In this document: positions 38,606 to 49,490 of the stretch, piece by piece | How positions within the stretch are numbered: position 1 is the first letter of the stretch | Layout: every line of letters begins with the position of its first letter | Source: Dendrophyllia cribrosa | Lineage: Eukaryota > Cnidaria > Anthozoa > Scleractinia > Dendrophylliidae | NCBI GenBank assembly: GCA_024195265.1 | Contig: JAJLRJ010000007.1 | Location: forward strand, 31,534,898-31,598,897 | DNA length: 64,000 nucleotides | Direction: 5' to 3' | Notes under the pieces: model-generated | Told to the model about the DNA's origin: nothing | The model's database searches: none | What the model saw: only the letters and a program-made list of their open reading frames with translations | Position numbers and translations under genes: made by a program

Positions 38606-41600
38606 CCATATGCCAGCGTGTGGATGCCATCATCCTTGATCCAGCGCTTGGAGTCAAAGGGAGAGAGCGTTGTCTTAGTGATGTGCTCACCGAAGATTTG
38701 GTGACCTTTGCTTCTGAGCCTGTCCATCCCGTGCTTGAAGGTTCGCCGGTCGAAGAGGGCGTCCTTGTAATTCTGGTGGGTGATCTCTTTCTTTGTGACA
38801 ACCTTGGTGGTGCCCTTTGCTTTCTTGATGTTTTTGTCATCATCCAGAAGGATGGAGTACATCTTCGAGCGAAGACACACAACCTCCGAGATCGGCTTAC
38901 CCGCGCACTCGTCCTTCATCTTGCCGATGACCTTCTTGTTAAGCTGGCTGTGGAGTGGATGGTCCTTGGGATAATCGCTTGTGTCGTAGAGTTCGTCCCG
39001 AAGGTTCTCCATGTCTTTGTAGACATCCTCCGTCTTGACCTCGAGGAGTAGGGAGTCTGTGTCTGTGTAGAGTAGGTCTACACACTGGCCATATTTCAGC
39101 TTGAGATGTTTGTAATAGAAGTCGTACATTAGTGTTTTGGAGAGATCAAGGATGCACATGCCTGTGTAAACTGGACGGTTGAAGAGGATGTTCACCCTGT
39201 GCATCTGTATCCCCGCCAGATTGTTTCCAAAGACCGTTGCTCTAGTGAACAGAGGGCTTGCGATAAGCTTTCTAATCTTGTCTTGCTCGTGCGCCCGTAC
39301 AAGCTTCATGTCGATTCGATTTCTGAGGTTCTCCATTGTCTTACCGAAGACGGAGTTGTTCATGAGCTTGAAGAAGTTCTTCTCGAAGTCTGAAGTGGCC
39401 TTCTTTCTGAGCTTGGTGTTCAGGGAGATGTATGGCTCCATCCACGCCCTCTGCTCAAACTTGAGCATTTTATGGATTTTCGTCAACTTCATTCCAAGAT
39501 CCAGGTACTGCTGGAGTGCCCTGTAATGCAACACGTACCTGGATTTGTTGCGCAGTGTAAGGAGCAGCTTCTGCGTCTTGTCTTCTGGCTGTCCCTCTGC
39601 CAAGGCCCTTTGGTATGGTGACATCCATTCCTTTGGAACGGCCTGCCTTTCTGGGGCAAGAGGATAAGCGTTGTGCTCATCATGCAGCTCCTCGGGGTAC
39701 TCAAGATCAACCTCGAGAATGTAACCAATCTTTCTGTTTGGTCTCCATCTCCTGATCTGGTGTTGTGTTGGAAAGACAGGGCACCATGCGAAGTTGCCAA
39801 CTGGGAGAGGCTGACTCATGGCCCATCCATAGAGATTGTTAGCGTCGAGATACATGATGTAACTTGACTCTTCGTCAGGGTTGTGGTCACGAAGATAGGG
39901 GTTGTTGGCCTTGCAGTGCCGCCTGCTCTCCATGGATATGCCGCCTCGCAAGCCTCTTTCAACAAAGAGGTGCATGTTGACGTATGTGAGAAGCTCCAGG
40001 TTGATTTTCGTATACCTAAGAAGAGCGTCCCATGAGAGACCAGGGCTTGTATAATAATGTGCCGGGTCAAGCTTGTAATGTTGCAGGCATGTTTTTCTGA
40101 AGTTCTCGAAAACATCGGCCAGAAGAAGCACATCTGTCTCAAGGTAGAGGTCGTGGTACTCTCCAAGCGTCTTGCATTCAAATACCTCCCACACTTTTTG
40201 CGCGTGGGCGTATTCTTTATCTGAGATGCCTTCCTTCTTGAGCTCGCTGTAGAAGGCATCCTTCGGCGGGAGAGAAGCCTCATCGAATCGAGTCCAAGAG
40301 TCCATGTATTCGTAAGGGTAAATCCCTTTTTGCAGGAGAAGGCCGCGTCTGGCTTGGTTCTTCTCGTGGCTTGCCGTGATTGTGGACTCTGGCTTGTTTG
40401 CATCAACCAGGGCACTTAAGCTTGACTACATGAACTGCAAGCTGTCAATGAATCTCAGCTTGCCGAGGGAGAAAGAGATGTATTTCTCCATGTTGTTTGG
40501 GATGCATTTCAAATCAGAATGCACGTTTGCAATACCACTCATGATGTGGTGTGCATCATAACCCTTCAAGTTGTGAAAGATTACCGGGATTATTTCCATT
40601 TTCGGGTTGGTTTGGAAATGGTTGATGTTGCAAGAATGGTGAGCCGCACCCCGATATTTGCCTGTGATGTGGCAATGATCTTTGACTGCGTCTCGAACAG
40701 TCTTGGATTAGAGACTCCCCACAGAACAGACAGTCGACCTGCTCGAATAAATTGTCTGCGATGGCTTGCCTTTTGTGTCTTGGTCCAATAAATGGGAACT
40801 CACCCAGTTTACCATCATCGTCCTGGATGTAAGTTTTGAATGTCTTTTGATAACATTTGTTAGTGTGGCGATGAATGAAGCCCACGTGTTCCCCGGTGTT
40901 TGGATCATAGGCCGCAATGGCGTCCCTGTGGTTCTCCTTGACGAGAGACTTGTCACAGATGTGGCAATCTGTCGCACGGTCGAATTCTGCCCAGTCTTTT
41001 CTTGTCATGGAGAGTGGTACCTTGTATTGCAGCTCGTCTCTGATAACTCCTTCCAGCTGTTGAAGGCTGTCTAGAAAGACTGGCACCGAATCCTCTCCTC
41101 TGTATAGATAAGGCCCCTTTGTCTCTCCATCAGAGCGAACAGCTAGCATGCAGAACCCCCAGGGTTTATGTACGGATGTTGCAGTGGTGCTGCTCTGTTG
41201 GGGATCTGGTATGCAGCCGTGGACTTTTTCGACAATGCTTTCAAAGTCAGCATAGATGACCCAAGGCTTCTTCATCTGGTTCTGAAAGTTCTTGAAGTGG
41301 AGGAAGTTTTCACCTTCTTTTGGCATTTCAGTTCGCATCGGCCTGCCTTTGACTCCTCTGCAATAGAAGAGATGGTCGGTGAGAACCCTTTCTGAAGAAA
41401 AGGCTTGGAGGCACCTGTCACAGTGATGCATGCGGCGTCCAACGTTGAACTCGCTGTGTAGAAGCCTGCTCATGCTCTTAATGTAACAATAATGAGATGT
41501 GTGTGTGTCTGTGAGCATCATCAGATTAATCCTTCGCAGATTGGGATCCTCTAGCTCACTGACTCTGATCACAACCACCTTATTGTTCTGCCAGCCATAG

Positions 41601-42283
41601 ATGTTGATTGGAAGGTTGTTTTGACGCTCAACCTTGGATATCTGACTCAATGGTGTCGGAAAATCTATTCCAGTGAAGTTTAGACCATCATCAATGGGAT
41701 AACTGCCTGGCCGGTCTGAGTGAACATTTGCAGGGAACAATGCAGATCGCAGTGCCCAGCGGAGACACTGGTTATCTCTGTTTTTTACATTGATGATTGC
41801 CTGCTTTGATTTGAGTTTTGATGGTGTTGGGATAAATGTGCCGCCTCGTAGAGGATGGTATGCCCCGAACTCAAGGTAAACAGTTTTGATGTTCTCAATC
41901 ACCCAACCAGAACCCAAATGCTGCCATCTGGCAATCTCTTCCTCAAAGCCATTCACAATGTCTTCCAGGATGCCCTCCTCTCGAAGCTGATAGAGATGTG
42001 TTACAATCAGTGGATTGACGTTCCAAAAGAAGTGATTAATTTCTCGTCGTCCATCATTGGCTTCCATTGAAAAGTCTACACCGAATGACAAAGTGACCTT
42101 CACCCCACCAAGTTCTGTGACTTCGCGTGCAATTTTCTGGAGAAAAGCCGCCCGATTAGTTATAAAGAATGAATTGAGGTCCTTGATGGGGTAACCAGCA
42201 GGGACGTTCATCTTATAACCATGCAACCAATTACCGAAGTAATCGTGATTCCTTGGATTGAAGTCAAGACGTTGAGCCGCCAT
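38581..42283 (-). pseudogene. Protein-primed-type family B DNA polymerase, broken
   Basis: It reads leftward from ATG 42,283, which is next to a TATATAAC motif; an ATG at 42,349 is open but lies upstream of that motif. Visible parts are an N-terminal domain, a C2H2 finger (HHCDRCLQAFSSE), Exo I with YADFES near 41,245, a CxxC module, Exo II with HNLKGYDAHH near 40,550, Exo III with YLETDVLLLAD near 40,130, motif A DANNLYG near 39,850, motif B NNSVFGKT near 39,350 and motif C YTDTDS near 39,060. There are two lesions: a frameshift at about 40.70 kb and an in-frame TAG at 40,426-40,428. The length (about 1,230 codons) matches Polinton PolB. As written it cannot make a full protein, so replication of this copy would need help in trans. 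Confidence 0.9.
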
Positions 42284-42297
42284 GTTATATACAGGGG
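42284..42297 (-). promoter_or_regulatory. Polymerase promoter motif
   Basis: On the minus strand CCCCTGTATATAAC abuts ATG 42,283. Confidence 0.5.
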
Positions 42298-42318
42298 TTT
42301 TATTTTCTCCAATTGGTG

Positions 42319-42445
42319 GTCTCGTGCCGGGACCCTGTGCCATTGCCATGTGGGTTGGTATATGAAGGGGTGGGGTTTCTTCAATTGGTGGTCTCGTGCC
42401 GGATCAGCATTTACAAGCAACTGTGGAGGTGGTCTCGTACCGGAG
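42319..42445. repeat. Subterminal repeats of the Polinton right end
   Basis: GGTGGTCTCGTGCCGG occurs near 42,319 and 42,388, and GGTGGTCTCGTACCGG at about 42,428 inside the TIR. Spacing is 40-70 bp. Possible binding sites for the terminal protein or integrase. Confidence 0.65.
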
Positions 42446-42623
42446 CAGCATTAACCAGTGAGCAGCATAGAGAGTTGGTGCATTCGGGACCACCTAAAAT
42501 AAGGCCCCAAATGCCCGAGTTAAGCCCTCACACGAGGAATGACAATGACTCGTGTGAGGGCTTAACTCGGGCATTTGGGGCCTTATTTTAGGTGGTCCCG
42601 AATCACCAACTCTCTATGCTGCT
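42421..42623 (-). repeat. Polinton right TIR with terminal hairpin
   Basis: It is the inverted copy of 14608-14810. The outer 163 bp (42,461-42,623) is the same palindrome. The duplication CAGCC(A) follows at 42,624. Confidence 0.9.
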
Positions 42624-43353
42624 CAGCCATTCGGTGCTTGTAATTCTTCTGAAGAAAGTGATAATGGTACAAACGTGCAGGGTTTTCAGAAAACCCCTCT
42701 TTATCAACAACCGATGTGAGAAGGGCTACAGTGGAAAAAATTGCCATTGGAAACGGCCATTGTCTAAATTTGTGAAAGTGGGACAGGATATTTGTGTGTC
42801 TGCATTTGAAGGGCTCTCCCTGAAGGAGTATGTTGAGACTTGTTCTTTAGTGTGCAGCAGTACGCACAAACAGCCGTGTAAAAATTGTTGTGGTTTGCTT
42901 CAGGTTGAGAACGAGGTGTTACAGAAAGGATTTATGCGTTTAAGGTCAGCATTTGCAATGGTAAGCCCAGGTATCCTCTATCATGCTTCCAATGCAAGAC
43001 GAAAGTTGCTCCAAATGCCACTTGCAAGCCTTGGGGTTGGGAATCAAAGCAAAGGCAACTACTCCATTTTCTTAGTAGAAAAGCAAGATCTTGTAAAGTA
43101 CTCAATAATACAGTCACTCTTAACCCAGTGGATTGAAGGCAAAACCATGGAGCGATCATTACTACTTACAAAAGAAACTATGGATAATCTTCTCAAACTT
43201 GCAGAGTCCGATGCAGAGAGAAAACGTCAAAAGTTTGCTGTTGTTACTGCGATAGGTCTTTCTAACACAAAGGCAAAAGTAAAGTATTGGTTCAGTAATA
43301 TTGCAACGTCTTCTGAAGTGGAGCAAGCACTCGATGAAGTGTCGGCTATCTGA
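42624..43353 (+). pseudogene. Host gene, continuation after the Polinton
   Basis: It starts at the duplicated target bases. A Ser/Glu-rich stretch has an early TGA (near 42,718), then a frame to 43,353 encodes about 220 residues: basic segments, a Cys-rich patch (CSSTHKQPCKNCCGL), NARRKLLQMPLASLG, and a helical end with AESDAERKRQKFAVVTAIGL. I recognise no domain. The final stop is TGA at 43,351. With exons 1-4 it forms one interrupted host gene. There may be more splicing than I can resolve. Confidence 0.55.
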
Positions 43354-43408
43354 GAAGTGATCGAAAATATTGCACAAGTAAAGGATAAAGTGTCGATAAA
43401 ATCACATG

Positions 43409-43581
43409 TGTAATAATATGCGTGTCAGTTCACACAAATATGTGCATCAGTTTCTATATATGTAAATTAGGCCGTTGGCTGTGGGCATTGGTATTTTTGT
43501 AAAAATGTCAGATTGTGTTTAAAGTCTGCGACGTTTATTAAAGAAACCGTTCTTTTCTACACGAAGTCTCGTGTTATTTCA
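43409..43581 (+). repeat. Gypsy 5' LTR
   Basis: It starts TGTAATAATATGCGTGTCAG and ends at TTATTTCA. The following TGGTGGCAGCAGATC is a plausible primer binding site. The 3' copy begins at 45,966. Confidence 0.8.
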
Positions 43582-43632
43582 TGGTGGCAGCAGATCTGTT
43601 TTGCTGGTTGACGAAGTAAACTGTCTCCAGCA

Positions 43633-44487
43633 TGCCTGGTGGTGGTCAAGGCTCCGATGGACAAACTGGTGCAACTTCGCAAACTTTGGCGCCTCATCTA
43701 TGATGCTTCATCACATTTCACCACCTCAGTATTTTGATCTGAGACACAGCAGAGAAGTTGCTGAAAATTGGAAGCTTTGGAAGGAAAAGTACAACTATTT
43801 CGTTATTTTCAGCGGAATTTCAGCTAGCAATATTTAAACATACAATCGGGGACAATGCCTTGAAGGTCATCAACCTTTGCTTACACTGAAGAAAACCAAT
43901 ATGATTGGCACGTTGTCATGAGTAAGACGGAGAAGCATTGTATCGGCGAAGTTAATGAGATTTATGAGATATATTGTTTTAATAAGAGGGATAAGCTTCC
44001 AACTAAGTTGGTTGATTGTTTCGTTGCTGAATTGAAGTCTGGTGAAAACGTGTAACTTTGGTAATCGTTTGCGGGACAGCTTAATCCGTGACCGTATTGT
44101 GCTTGGAATAAAGAGCAAGCAGACCACTAAGAAGTTGCTAAGAATGAGAGATCTTTGAATCGTTGCATCGACGTGTGTCAAAGCGAGGAGGTGGCAGAAT
44201 TACAGATGAAATCCTTATTGGAGCCGGCGGATACCATTTATCAGGTTAAAACAAGTAAGAAGTCTCGAGCTGAAACTCCAGGCAGACGATCAACAAAGAA
44301 AATTTCTTGCAAGTTCTGTGGATACGACCATGAGTTGGATAGAAAGAAATGCCCTTCATGGCGAAAAGCGTGCAAATGGTGCAAGGAAAATAATCATTTC
44401 GCTAAGAAGTGTACAAAGAAAACCTCCATTTACAATATTGAGAGTGAAGAGTTAGAAGAGATTAGCGTCGTAAGAGTCCTGCCGTAA
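43633..44487 (+). pseudogene. Gypsy gag with zinc knuckles
   Basis: A start near 43,633 (MPGGGQGSDGQTG) runs into stops and frameshifts. The last part (44,155-44,487) keeps two knuckle-like blocks: CKFCGYDHELDRKKCPSW and CKWCKENNHFAKKC, of which the second is a clean CCHC-type. Gag proteins package the RNA. It is non-functional. Confidence 0.65.
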
Positions 44488-44534
44488 AAGGAAGGCGTGT
44501 ATTTTCGAAAATGCTCGTGAGTCAGTAACCTGTT

Positions 44535-45807
44535 AAATTTCAAGTTGACTGTGGTGCCAGTGCAAATATTTTACCACTCAAGTATGCTGAAGGACAAGAG
44601 CTCGCCCCGTGTTCACAAATGTTGGTCATGTGGAATGGTGCCAAGCTCAAGCCTGTTGGAACCTGTGCGTTGCCAGTCGTGAACCCCAAAAGTGAGAAGT
44701 ACAAGATCAGATTTCTAGTTGTGAAAGAGGATTTGACACCTCTGATTGCCTTAAATGCAGGGTTGGCCTGAAGACAAGGACGCCCTGCCTCCCCTGGCCT
44801 CTCCATATTCCGATATGAGAGACGAAATGTCCGTTCAGGATGGCCTTATCTTCAGAGGGGAACGAGAAGTGGTTCCCAAGGCTTCCAGAGATGAACTCCT
44901 CAAAAGAATTCACAACCTGCACCTTGGAGTCAACGGTTGTCTTAACCGAACGTGTGAGTGTCTGTATTGGCCAGGAATGACAAAAGAAATCCGCAACCAT
45001 GTGTCTACATGTCAAGTTTGTAGAGAGTACGAGCAAAGCCAAACATTGGTCAGTCATAAATCACCTAGTCGGCCATGGCAGTTCGTTGCAGAAGATCTGT
45101 TTGAGCTAAGTGGAAAGAACTATCTCGTGACTGAATTATTTTAGTGATTTCTTCAAGCTTGACTATCTCAGATGTCTTCAGTTTACGTCATCAAGAAGTT
45201 CAAAGCCCATTTCATAAAACATGGAAATCCTGAGCAGCTCGTCACCGATAACGGACCGCAGTTTGTTTTGCGTGACTTCCTAAAGTTCTCCAAAGAATGG
45301 GATTTAGAGCAACGGACCAGCAGTCCCTATCAGTCAATCGAATGGCAAAACTGAAAGTGCAGTGAAAGAAGCCAAGAAAATTCTTCTGAAGTGTAACAAG
45401 GATGGCTCAGACATATTTCTTGCCTTATCAGACCATAGAAATACACCGCCAGTCCGGCCCAGCGACTACTCAACAGAAGAACCAGGAGTCTTTTGCTGAT
45501 GTCCTTGAGCTTACTCAAACCATCTGTACCTGATGAAGATGTAACCTATAGCAAGCTCCGCTTACGCCAGCAACAGCAAGCTTGCTACTACAAAAGAAGC
45601 GCCTGTGATCTGGAATCTGTAGAGCCAGGAGACACTGTAAGAGTCAAGCCATTTCAGATTGGAAAGATGGAGTGGAAAAAGGGTGTCATCAAGAGTCATT
45701 TAGACAACAGATCTTATGAGGTTAAGCTTCCGCATGGGCTCCTCCGCAGGAACAGAGTTCACCTTCGAAAGACCAACAAACCTCCTCCCAGGAAAATGAA
45801 AGTGTAA
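44535..45807 (+). pseudogene. Gypsy protease-integrase remains (RT/RNase H deleted)
   Basis: An aspartic protease start is seen as FQVDCGASANILP (about 44,537). After LIALNA (about 44,745) the text switches to integrase upstream sequence. The zinc-binding HHCC domain follows (HNLHLG ... CSTCQVC type, 44,920-45,020), then core fragments with TELF and NPEQLVTDNGPQF (about 45,225), and a C-terminal basic end. The core contains stops and frameshifts near 45,145 and 45,350. Confidence 0.75.
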
Positions 45808-45965
45808 GATGATCACATCACAGAGACACGTGAAGAGACACATGAGGAGACACCCGTGCCGCAAGCACCTGGGAGACAATGCTCTTACTTTGGCGTTTAG
45901 CTTAAGGACTTGTGTTTCATTTAAGTTAATTTATTTCAATTCATTTCAGTTCATAAAAGGGAGGG

Positions 45966-46432
45966 TGTAATAATATGCGTGTCAGTTCACACAAATATGT
46001 GCGTCAGTTTCTATATATGTAAATTAGGCCGTTGGCAGTGGCCATTGACATTTTTGTTAAAATGTCTGATCGTGTTTAAGGTCTGTGATGTTAATTAAAG
46101 TAAAGTAAAGTAAAGTCGCGCACACGAGCCAGAAGGCTCACAACGGCCGGAGCTTAAACCCGGTTTCTGTAGCATGAAGCGACTAGGAATATTGCTACTC
46201 CCCCCTGGATGGGATGCTAGTCCATCGCAGGGTTACCCCCAGCATTTTTTTTGTCGCCGGTACCCATTTATACACCTGGGTGGAGAGAGACAGTGTGGAG
46301 TAAAGTTTCTTGTCTAAGGAAACAACACGACGGCAGAGACCAGGCTTCGAACCATCGACCTTCAGGTCGAAAGCCCGACGCACTAACCACTAGACCACCG
46401 TGGCTCCACGATGTTAATTAAAGAAACCGTTT
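45966..46432 (+). repeat. Gypsy 3' LTR, interrupted by a SINE and truncated
   Basis: It matches the 5' LTR from TGTAATAATATGCG to GATGTTAATTAAAG, then continues after the SINE with GAAACCGTT, where similarity stops. Confidence 0.75.
46101..46409 (-). mobile_element. tRNA-derived SINE
   Basis: On the minus strand it begins GAGCCACGGTGGTCTAGTGG (A box TGGTCTAGTGGTTAG) with GGTTCGAAGCC as B box, a tRNA-like head. It has a body of about 230 bp and a CTTTA-repeat tail. A 14-bp duplication GATGTTAATTAAAG flanks it (46,087-46,100 and 46,410-46,423), the mark of LINE-type insertion. Confidence 0.85.
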
Positions 46433-46549
46433 AAAAATTTTGCGAATTTATAATTTGATTAATAAGATGTTTCGCACATTGCTTTTCTCAGTGACAGAAT
46501 AAATGACAATCTTACGCATCCTTGGTCTCTTACCTACTCTATTTTTAAA

Positions 46550-47100
46550 AGTGACAAGGAGCGTTTATTAAAAAGAGGGAAGAACCAAATCTGTATAAAA
46601 ACATAAATGAGATATGGGAGCTGAGGAACATGGACCTCGTACAAAATCTGCCAGCACAGTACTTGTTCTACCTCAGATGTTGTTATCACCCACAATACAT
46701 TCATCCCATTTGCAGATCTAGTCAACAGGAAGACATTCCATGGTTTCCTAGTGGCCCATCCATCTCTTTCTTGCCTATACCAACACCTGATTCAACCAAG
46801 CCATTTGGAAACAGTGCTTGCACTGAATGCGACGGGTTTTTCTCTGGGGATTACATGAAACTAAACCAGTTGCTAGGTTATGTGAACAGTGACAAGTATC
46901 TATCAAAGGCTCACCATCTGAGGTTCTTTTAGAAGCTTACCAGAAATGGAAAGGGATTCCCGACAGTCAAGCTCTACTGTCCATTGCAAAAGGAGTACTT
47001 CTTCCACCAGAAGAGGTTCGGTTTTGAATGAAGCATTTGGAGAATGTGAAATCAAAGTAGCAGCTACACGGCGAGAACGTCAAACCAATTCAAGACAGAA
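46550..47100 (+). pseudogene. Decayed repeat-family ORF (unknown)
   Basis: Broken frames read about 46,630-46,932 and onward to about 47,100. They contain a block WFPSGPSISFLPIPTPDSTK, a Cys pair (CTECDGFFSGDYMK) and, in another frame, LLSIAKGVLLPPEEVRF. I recall this series as a multi-copy unnamed ORF in coral genomes. It has several frameshifts. The function is unknown. Confidence 0.4.
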
Positions 47101-47129
47101 AGCTGGTGTGTCAGATGTTTCCCATACAT

Positions 47130-47537
47130 GTAATTGCGAAGAACCACCAATACCACCATGGTGGAGTTCGGCATCAACTTCGCCACCCTTGAAGCACTCT
47201 CTACCGACGCCTTGGACTCCTTGGATGCCCTTTACACCTTTACGGACTCCTGGCAGTCTGTTGGCTTTCTTTCGGGAACATAGGCCGTTGAGCCAAGAGC
47301 TGGGTGAAAACTGCTTGATACTGTTGATCCCCATATATAACAATCTTAGCAAGCAAGCCAATAGACTCGTTAAAGTGAACCTAAACCCCAATTTTTTTCT
47401 TTTAATTAACTCAATGTACGTTGAAAAGTCGAATGGTGAAATATTTCTTGTTTTTCACGTCGCGTTAGTGAGTTATAGAGATTTGAATTTACAAAATGCT
47501 AATTAGGTGATGTCAAATCAAGACTTTACCATTATTG
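47130..47537 (+). repeat. Interspersed repeat R1, copy 1 (first part)
   Basis: It is closely similar to 62,120-62,505. Shared landmarks are TTGATCCCCATATATAACAA, TCTTAGCAAGC and AACCCCAATTTTTTTC. Confidence 0.85.
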
Positions 47538-48239
47538 TCTTAGCCTTCTTTTTACCTTGCGTTTTTGCTTAAGCACACCCAGTCGTGCTTCGGTTCTTGT
47601 TTCTCCCTATGCCATTTTGTTTTTCGTATCATTCTTTGCCTTTCTGTAGCCTTGGCCCAGTTTGTTTTCCCCCTTGGGGTTTTCAGTTGCTTTCCATGTG
47701 GCCGCTTTCCCGGCCTTTCATTTTTATTCTTGTGCCGTGTCTTTTGCTATGTTTATCCCTATTTGCATTTTGTATTATCGTTTTGACCGTTGTTTTGGAG
47801 TTTTTACTGCTTCTTCAAAGATTATTTTTACCTTTTCGCCTCAACTTGTTTTCGTTGTTTGCTTATTTACAGCACTTATATAATTCACAACTCCTTGCTA
47901 GCATGCCCCTTGTTCTTTGACAAGTCTATGCATTGTCCCATGGGTCCTACCTTTGTCATAGTACCCTCGCATTTTACTTCCTTTTATGGGGGGGGGGGGG
48001 GGGTTGTTTCCATTTCCCTTGGGTTGGCTCCTTAGTTTTTTCACGTCAGTTAGGTTCGTTTTAAATGGCGGTGCCTGGAGGGGTTACTACACCCTCTCAG
48101 ATTACCATGCGCCAGGACCGCCATTCCCCGGGTTTACTCTTAGTTTTGGAGGTTTTGTTAAAGTTTAAGATCCCTTTCCCTCTTGGGATTATTAACTCCG
48201 TTTTCCCTTTATCCCCATACCGAGGGAGTGGCGGCCCGT

Positions 48240-48930
48240 AGTTTCTGTAAATGTTTGAGTTTTGGCCCCGCTTTGTTTTTGTGATTTCACATTTACTCCC
48301 TCATTATTTAATATTTGTGGGTTAACAGTTTTGGCCTTGCTTTTGTTTTGTGGGTTAACAGTTAAGTCCCACATGATTTAATGTTTGTGGGTTTGCCATT
48401 TTGGCCTCGCTTTTGTTTCGTCGGTCAACACTTTAGTCCCACATGATCTCATATTCCCGGCTTAACAGTTTTGCCCCGCTTTGTTTTATGGGTTAACAGT
48501 TTAGTCCCACATGGTTTAATATTTTCGGGTTAACAGTTTTGGCCCGGCTTTGTTTTGTAGGTTAACAGTTTAGTCCCACATGATTTAATATTTGCGGGTT
48601 AACAGTTTTGGCCCCGCTTTGTTTTGTGGGTTAACAGCTTGGTCCCACATCGTTTAATATTTACGGGTTAACAGTTTTTGGCCCCGCTTTGTTCTGTGGG
48701 TTAACAGTTCAGTCCCACATGTGTTATTACTTGAGGGTTAGAGTTTTGGCCCACTTTGTTTTTGTGGGCTAACAGTTTAGTCCCACATCATTTAATATTT
48801 GCGGCTTAACAGTTTTGCTCCCACTTGTTTGTTGGTTAATACTTTAGTCCCACATGAGTTACTATTTGCGGGTTGACAGTTTTGTCCCCCCTTGTTTTGT
48901 TGGTTAACAGTTTAGCTGTTTCTCTATAGC
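48240..48930 (+). repeat. Minisatellite, about 65-70-bp unit, about 10 copies
   Basis: The unit contains GGGTTAACAGTTTTGGCCCC, GCTTTGTTTTGTGGGTTAAC and AGTTTAGTCCCACATGATTT. Copies diverge at the edges. It is not a CRISPR: there are no unique spacers of constant length. Confidence 0.9.
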
Positions 48931-48985
48931 TCAAATGCTATGCGTTTCTCTTTCGGTCAAATGAAGCCGGGTTCGAATCATGGGG
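48930..48985 (+). repeat. Possible tRNA-like fragment
   Basis: TATAGCTCAAATGCTATGCG ... GCCGGGTTCGAATC has a weak A-box-like and a good B-box-like motif. It could be a worn SINE head. A functional tRNA is unlikely because no acceptor stem is seen and a G run follows. Confidence 0.25.
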
Positions 48986-49177
48986 GGGGGGACGTTTTGC
49001 TTAGCTTTGTTTGGGCTTTTCCCTCTACGCCTTCAGGCGTAAAGCGTTCTTGCTGCCCTCTTTCTCGGGTTTGAGTTTGGGTGTTGGGATGTTATTTTGG
49101 GTCTGAGTCTGGGATTATGGGTCGTCTGTAGGTTTTGTCCCTGTGATCTTAGTACAATGCTGCTAACACTATAGGAC

Positions 49178-49490
49178 GCCAGGTCTCCCATTCTCATGAT
49201 ATAAGTGAGACCGGTGAAAATAGTTTACTATTGTCAGCGGTCTCACTTAAGCGTATATAAGGATAATTCATTCTACATACGCTCTTCTTTCTCCCACGTC
49301 TGTGGAGTAGTGTTATGACAGTTAGTGAGGTCTTTTACTTTATCCATCTGGTCTCCTTTGCACTTCCTGCGGTCTCTCTCAACAGTTGTTCCCACCCTTC
49401 CCGCCCTATTTTCCTTTCTGCTGCTGTTGAGAGCGTCCGCCAGGTCTCCCATTCTCATTATATAAGTGCAAGTGAGACCGGTGAAAATAG
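49178..49490 (+). repeat. Direct repeats flanking 210 bp
   Basis: CCAGGTCTCCCATTCTCATG...ATAAGTGAGACCGGTGAAAATAGTTTAC appears near 49,178 and again near 49,438. The second copy has an extra GCAAGT. Confidence 0.85.

Larger units (their letters stand above)
14608..42623. mobile_element. Polinton/Maverick-like virus-like element, 28 kb with two nested insertions
   Basis: It is bounded by 203-bp terminal inverted repeats and a 5-6 bp target duplication, the size reported for Polintons. The ends read AGCAGCATAG...CTATGCTGCT, matching the AG...CT habit of the group. Hallmark genes inside are protein-primed-type DNA polymerase B, an rve-type integrase, an FtsK/HerA-like packaging ATPase, a probable major capsid and a penton-like protein. 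Subtracting the guests (15,071-16,982 and 22,876-31,670, plus one copy of each 9-bp duplication) leaves about 17.3 kb. The polymerase is broken and two genes are split by the guests, so this copy is not autonomous. No adenain-like protease was found among its own genes. Confidence 0.9.
43409..46432 (+). mobile_element. Internally deleted Gypsy-type LTR retrotransposon
   Basis: The order is 5' LTR, decayed gag, zinc knuckles, protease, integrase, polypurine tract (AAAAGGGAGGG at about 45,955) and 3' LTR. Reverse transcriptase and RNase H are missing: protease sequence passes directly into the region before the integrase near 44,755. The 3' LTR is split by a SINE and cut short. Confidence 0.8.

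Noticed and set aside
47565..47920. Overlapping Phe/Leu-rich frames
   Set aside because: They come from a pyrimidine-rich stretch open in all three frames; no domain.
48240..48930. Regular repeats considered as a CRISPR array
   Set aside because: Units abut without unique spacers and the context is eukaryotic; it is a minisatellite.
48930..48985. Functional tRNA gene
   Set aside because: Only a B-box-like motif is good; no cloverleaf can be drawn.
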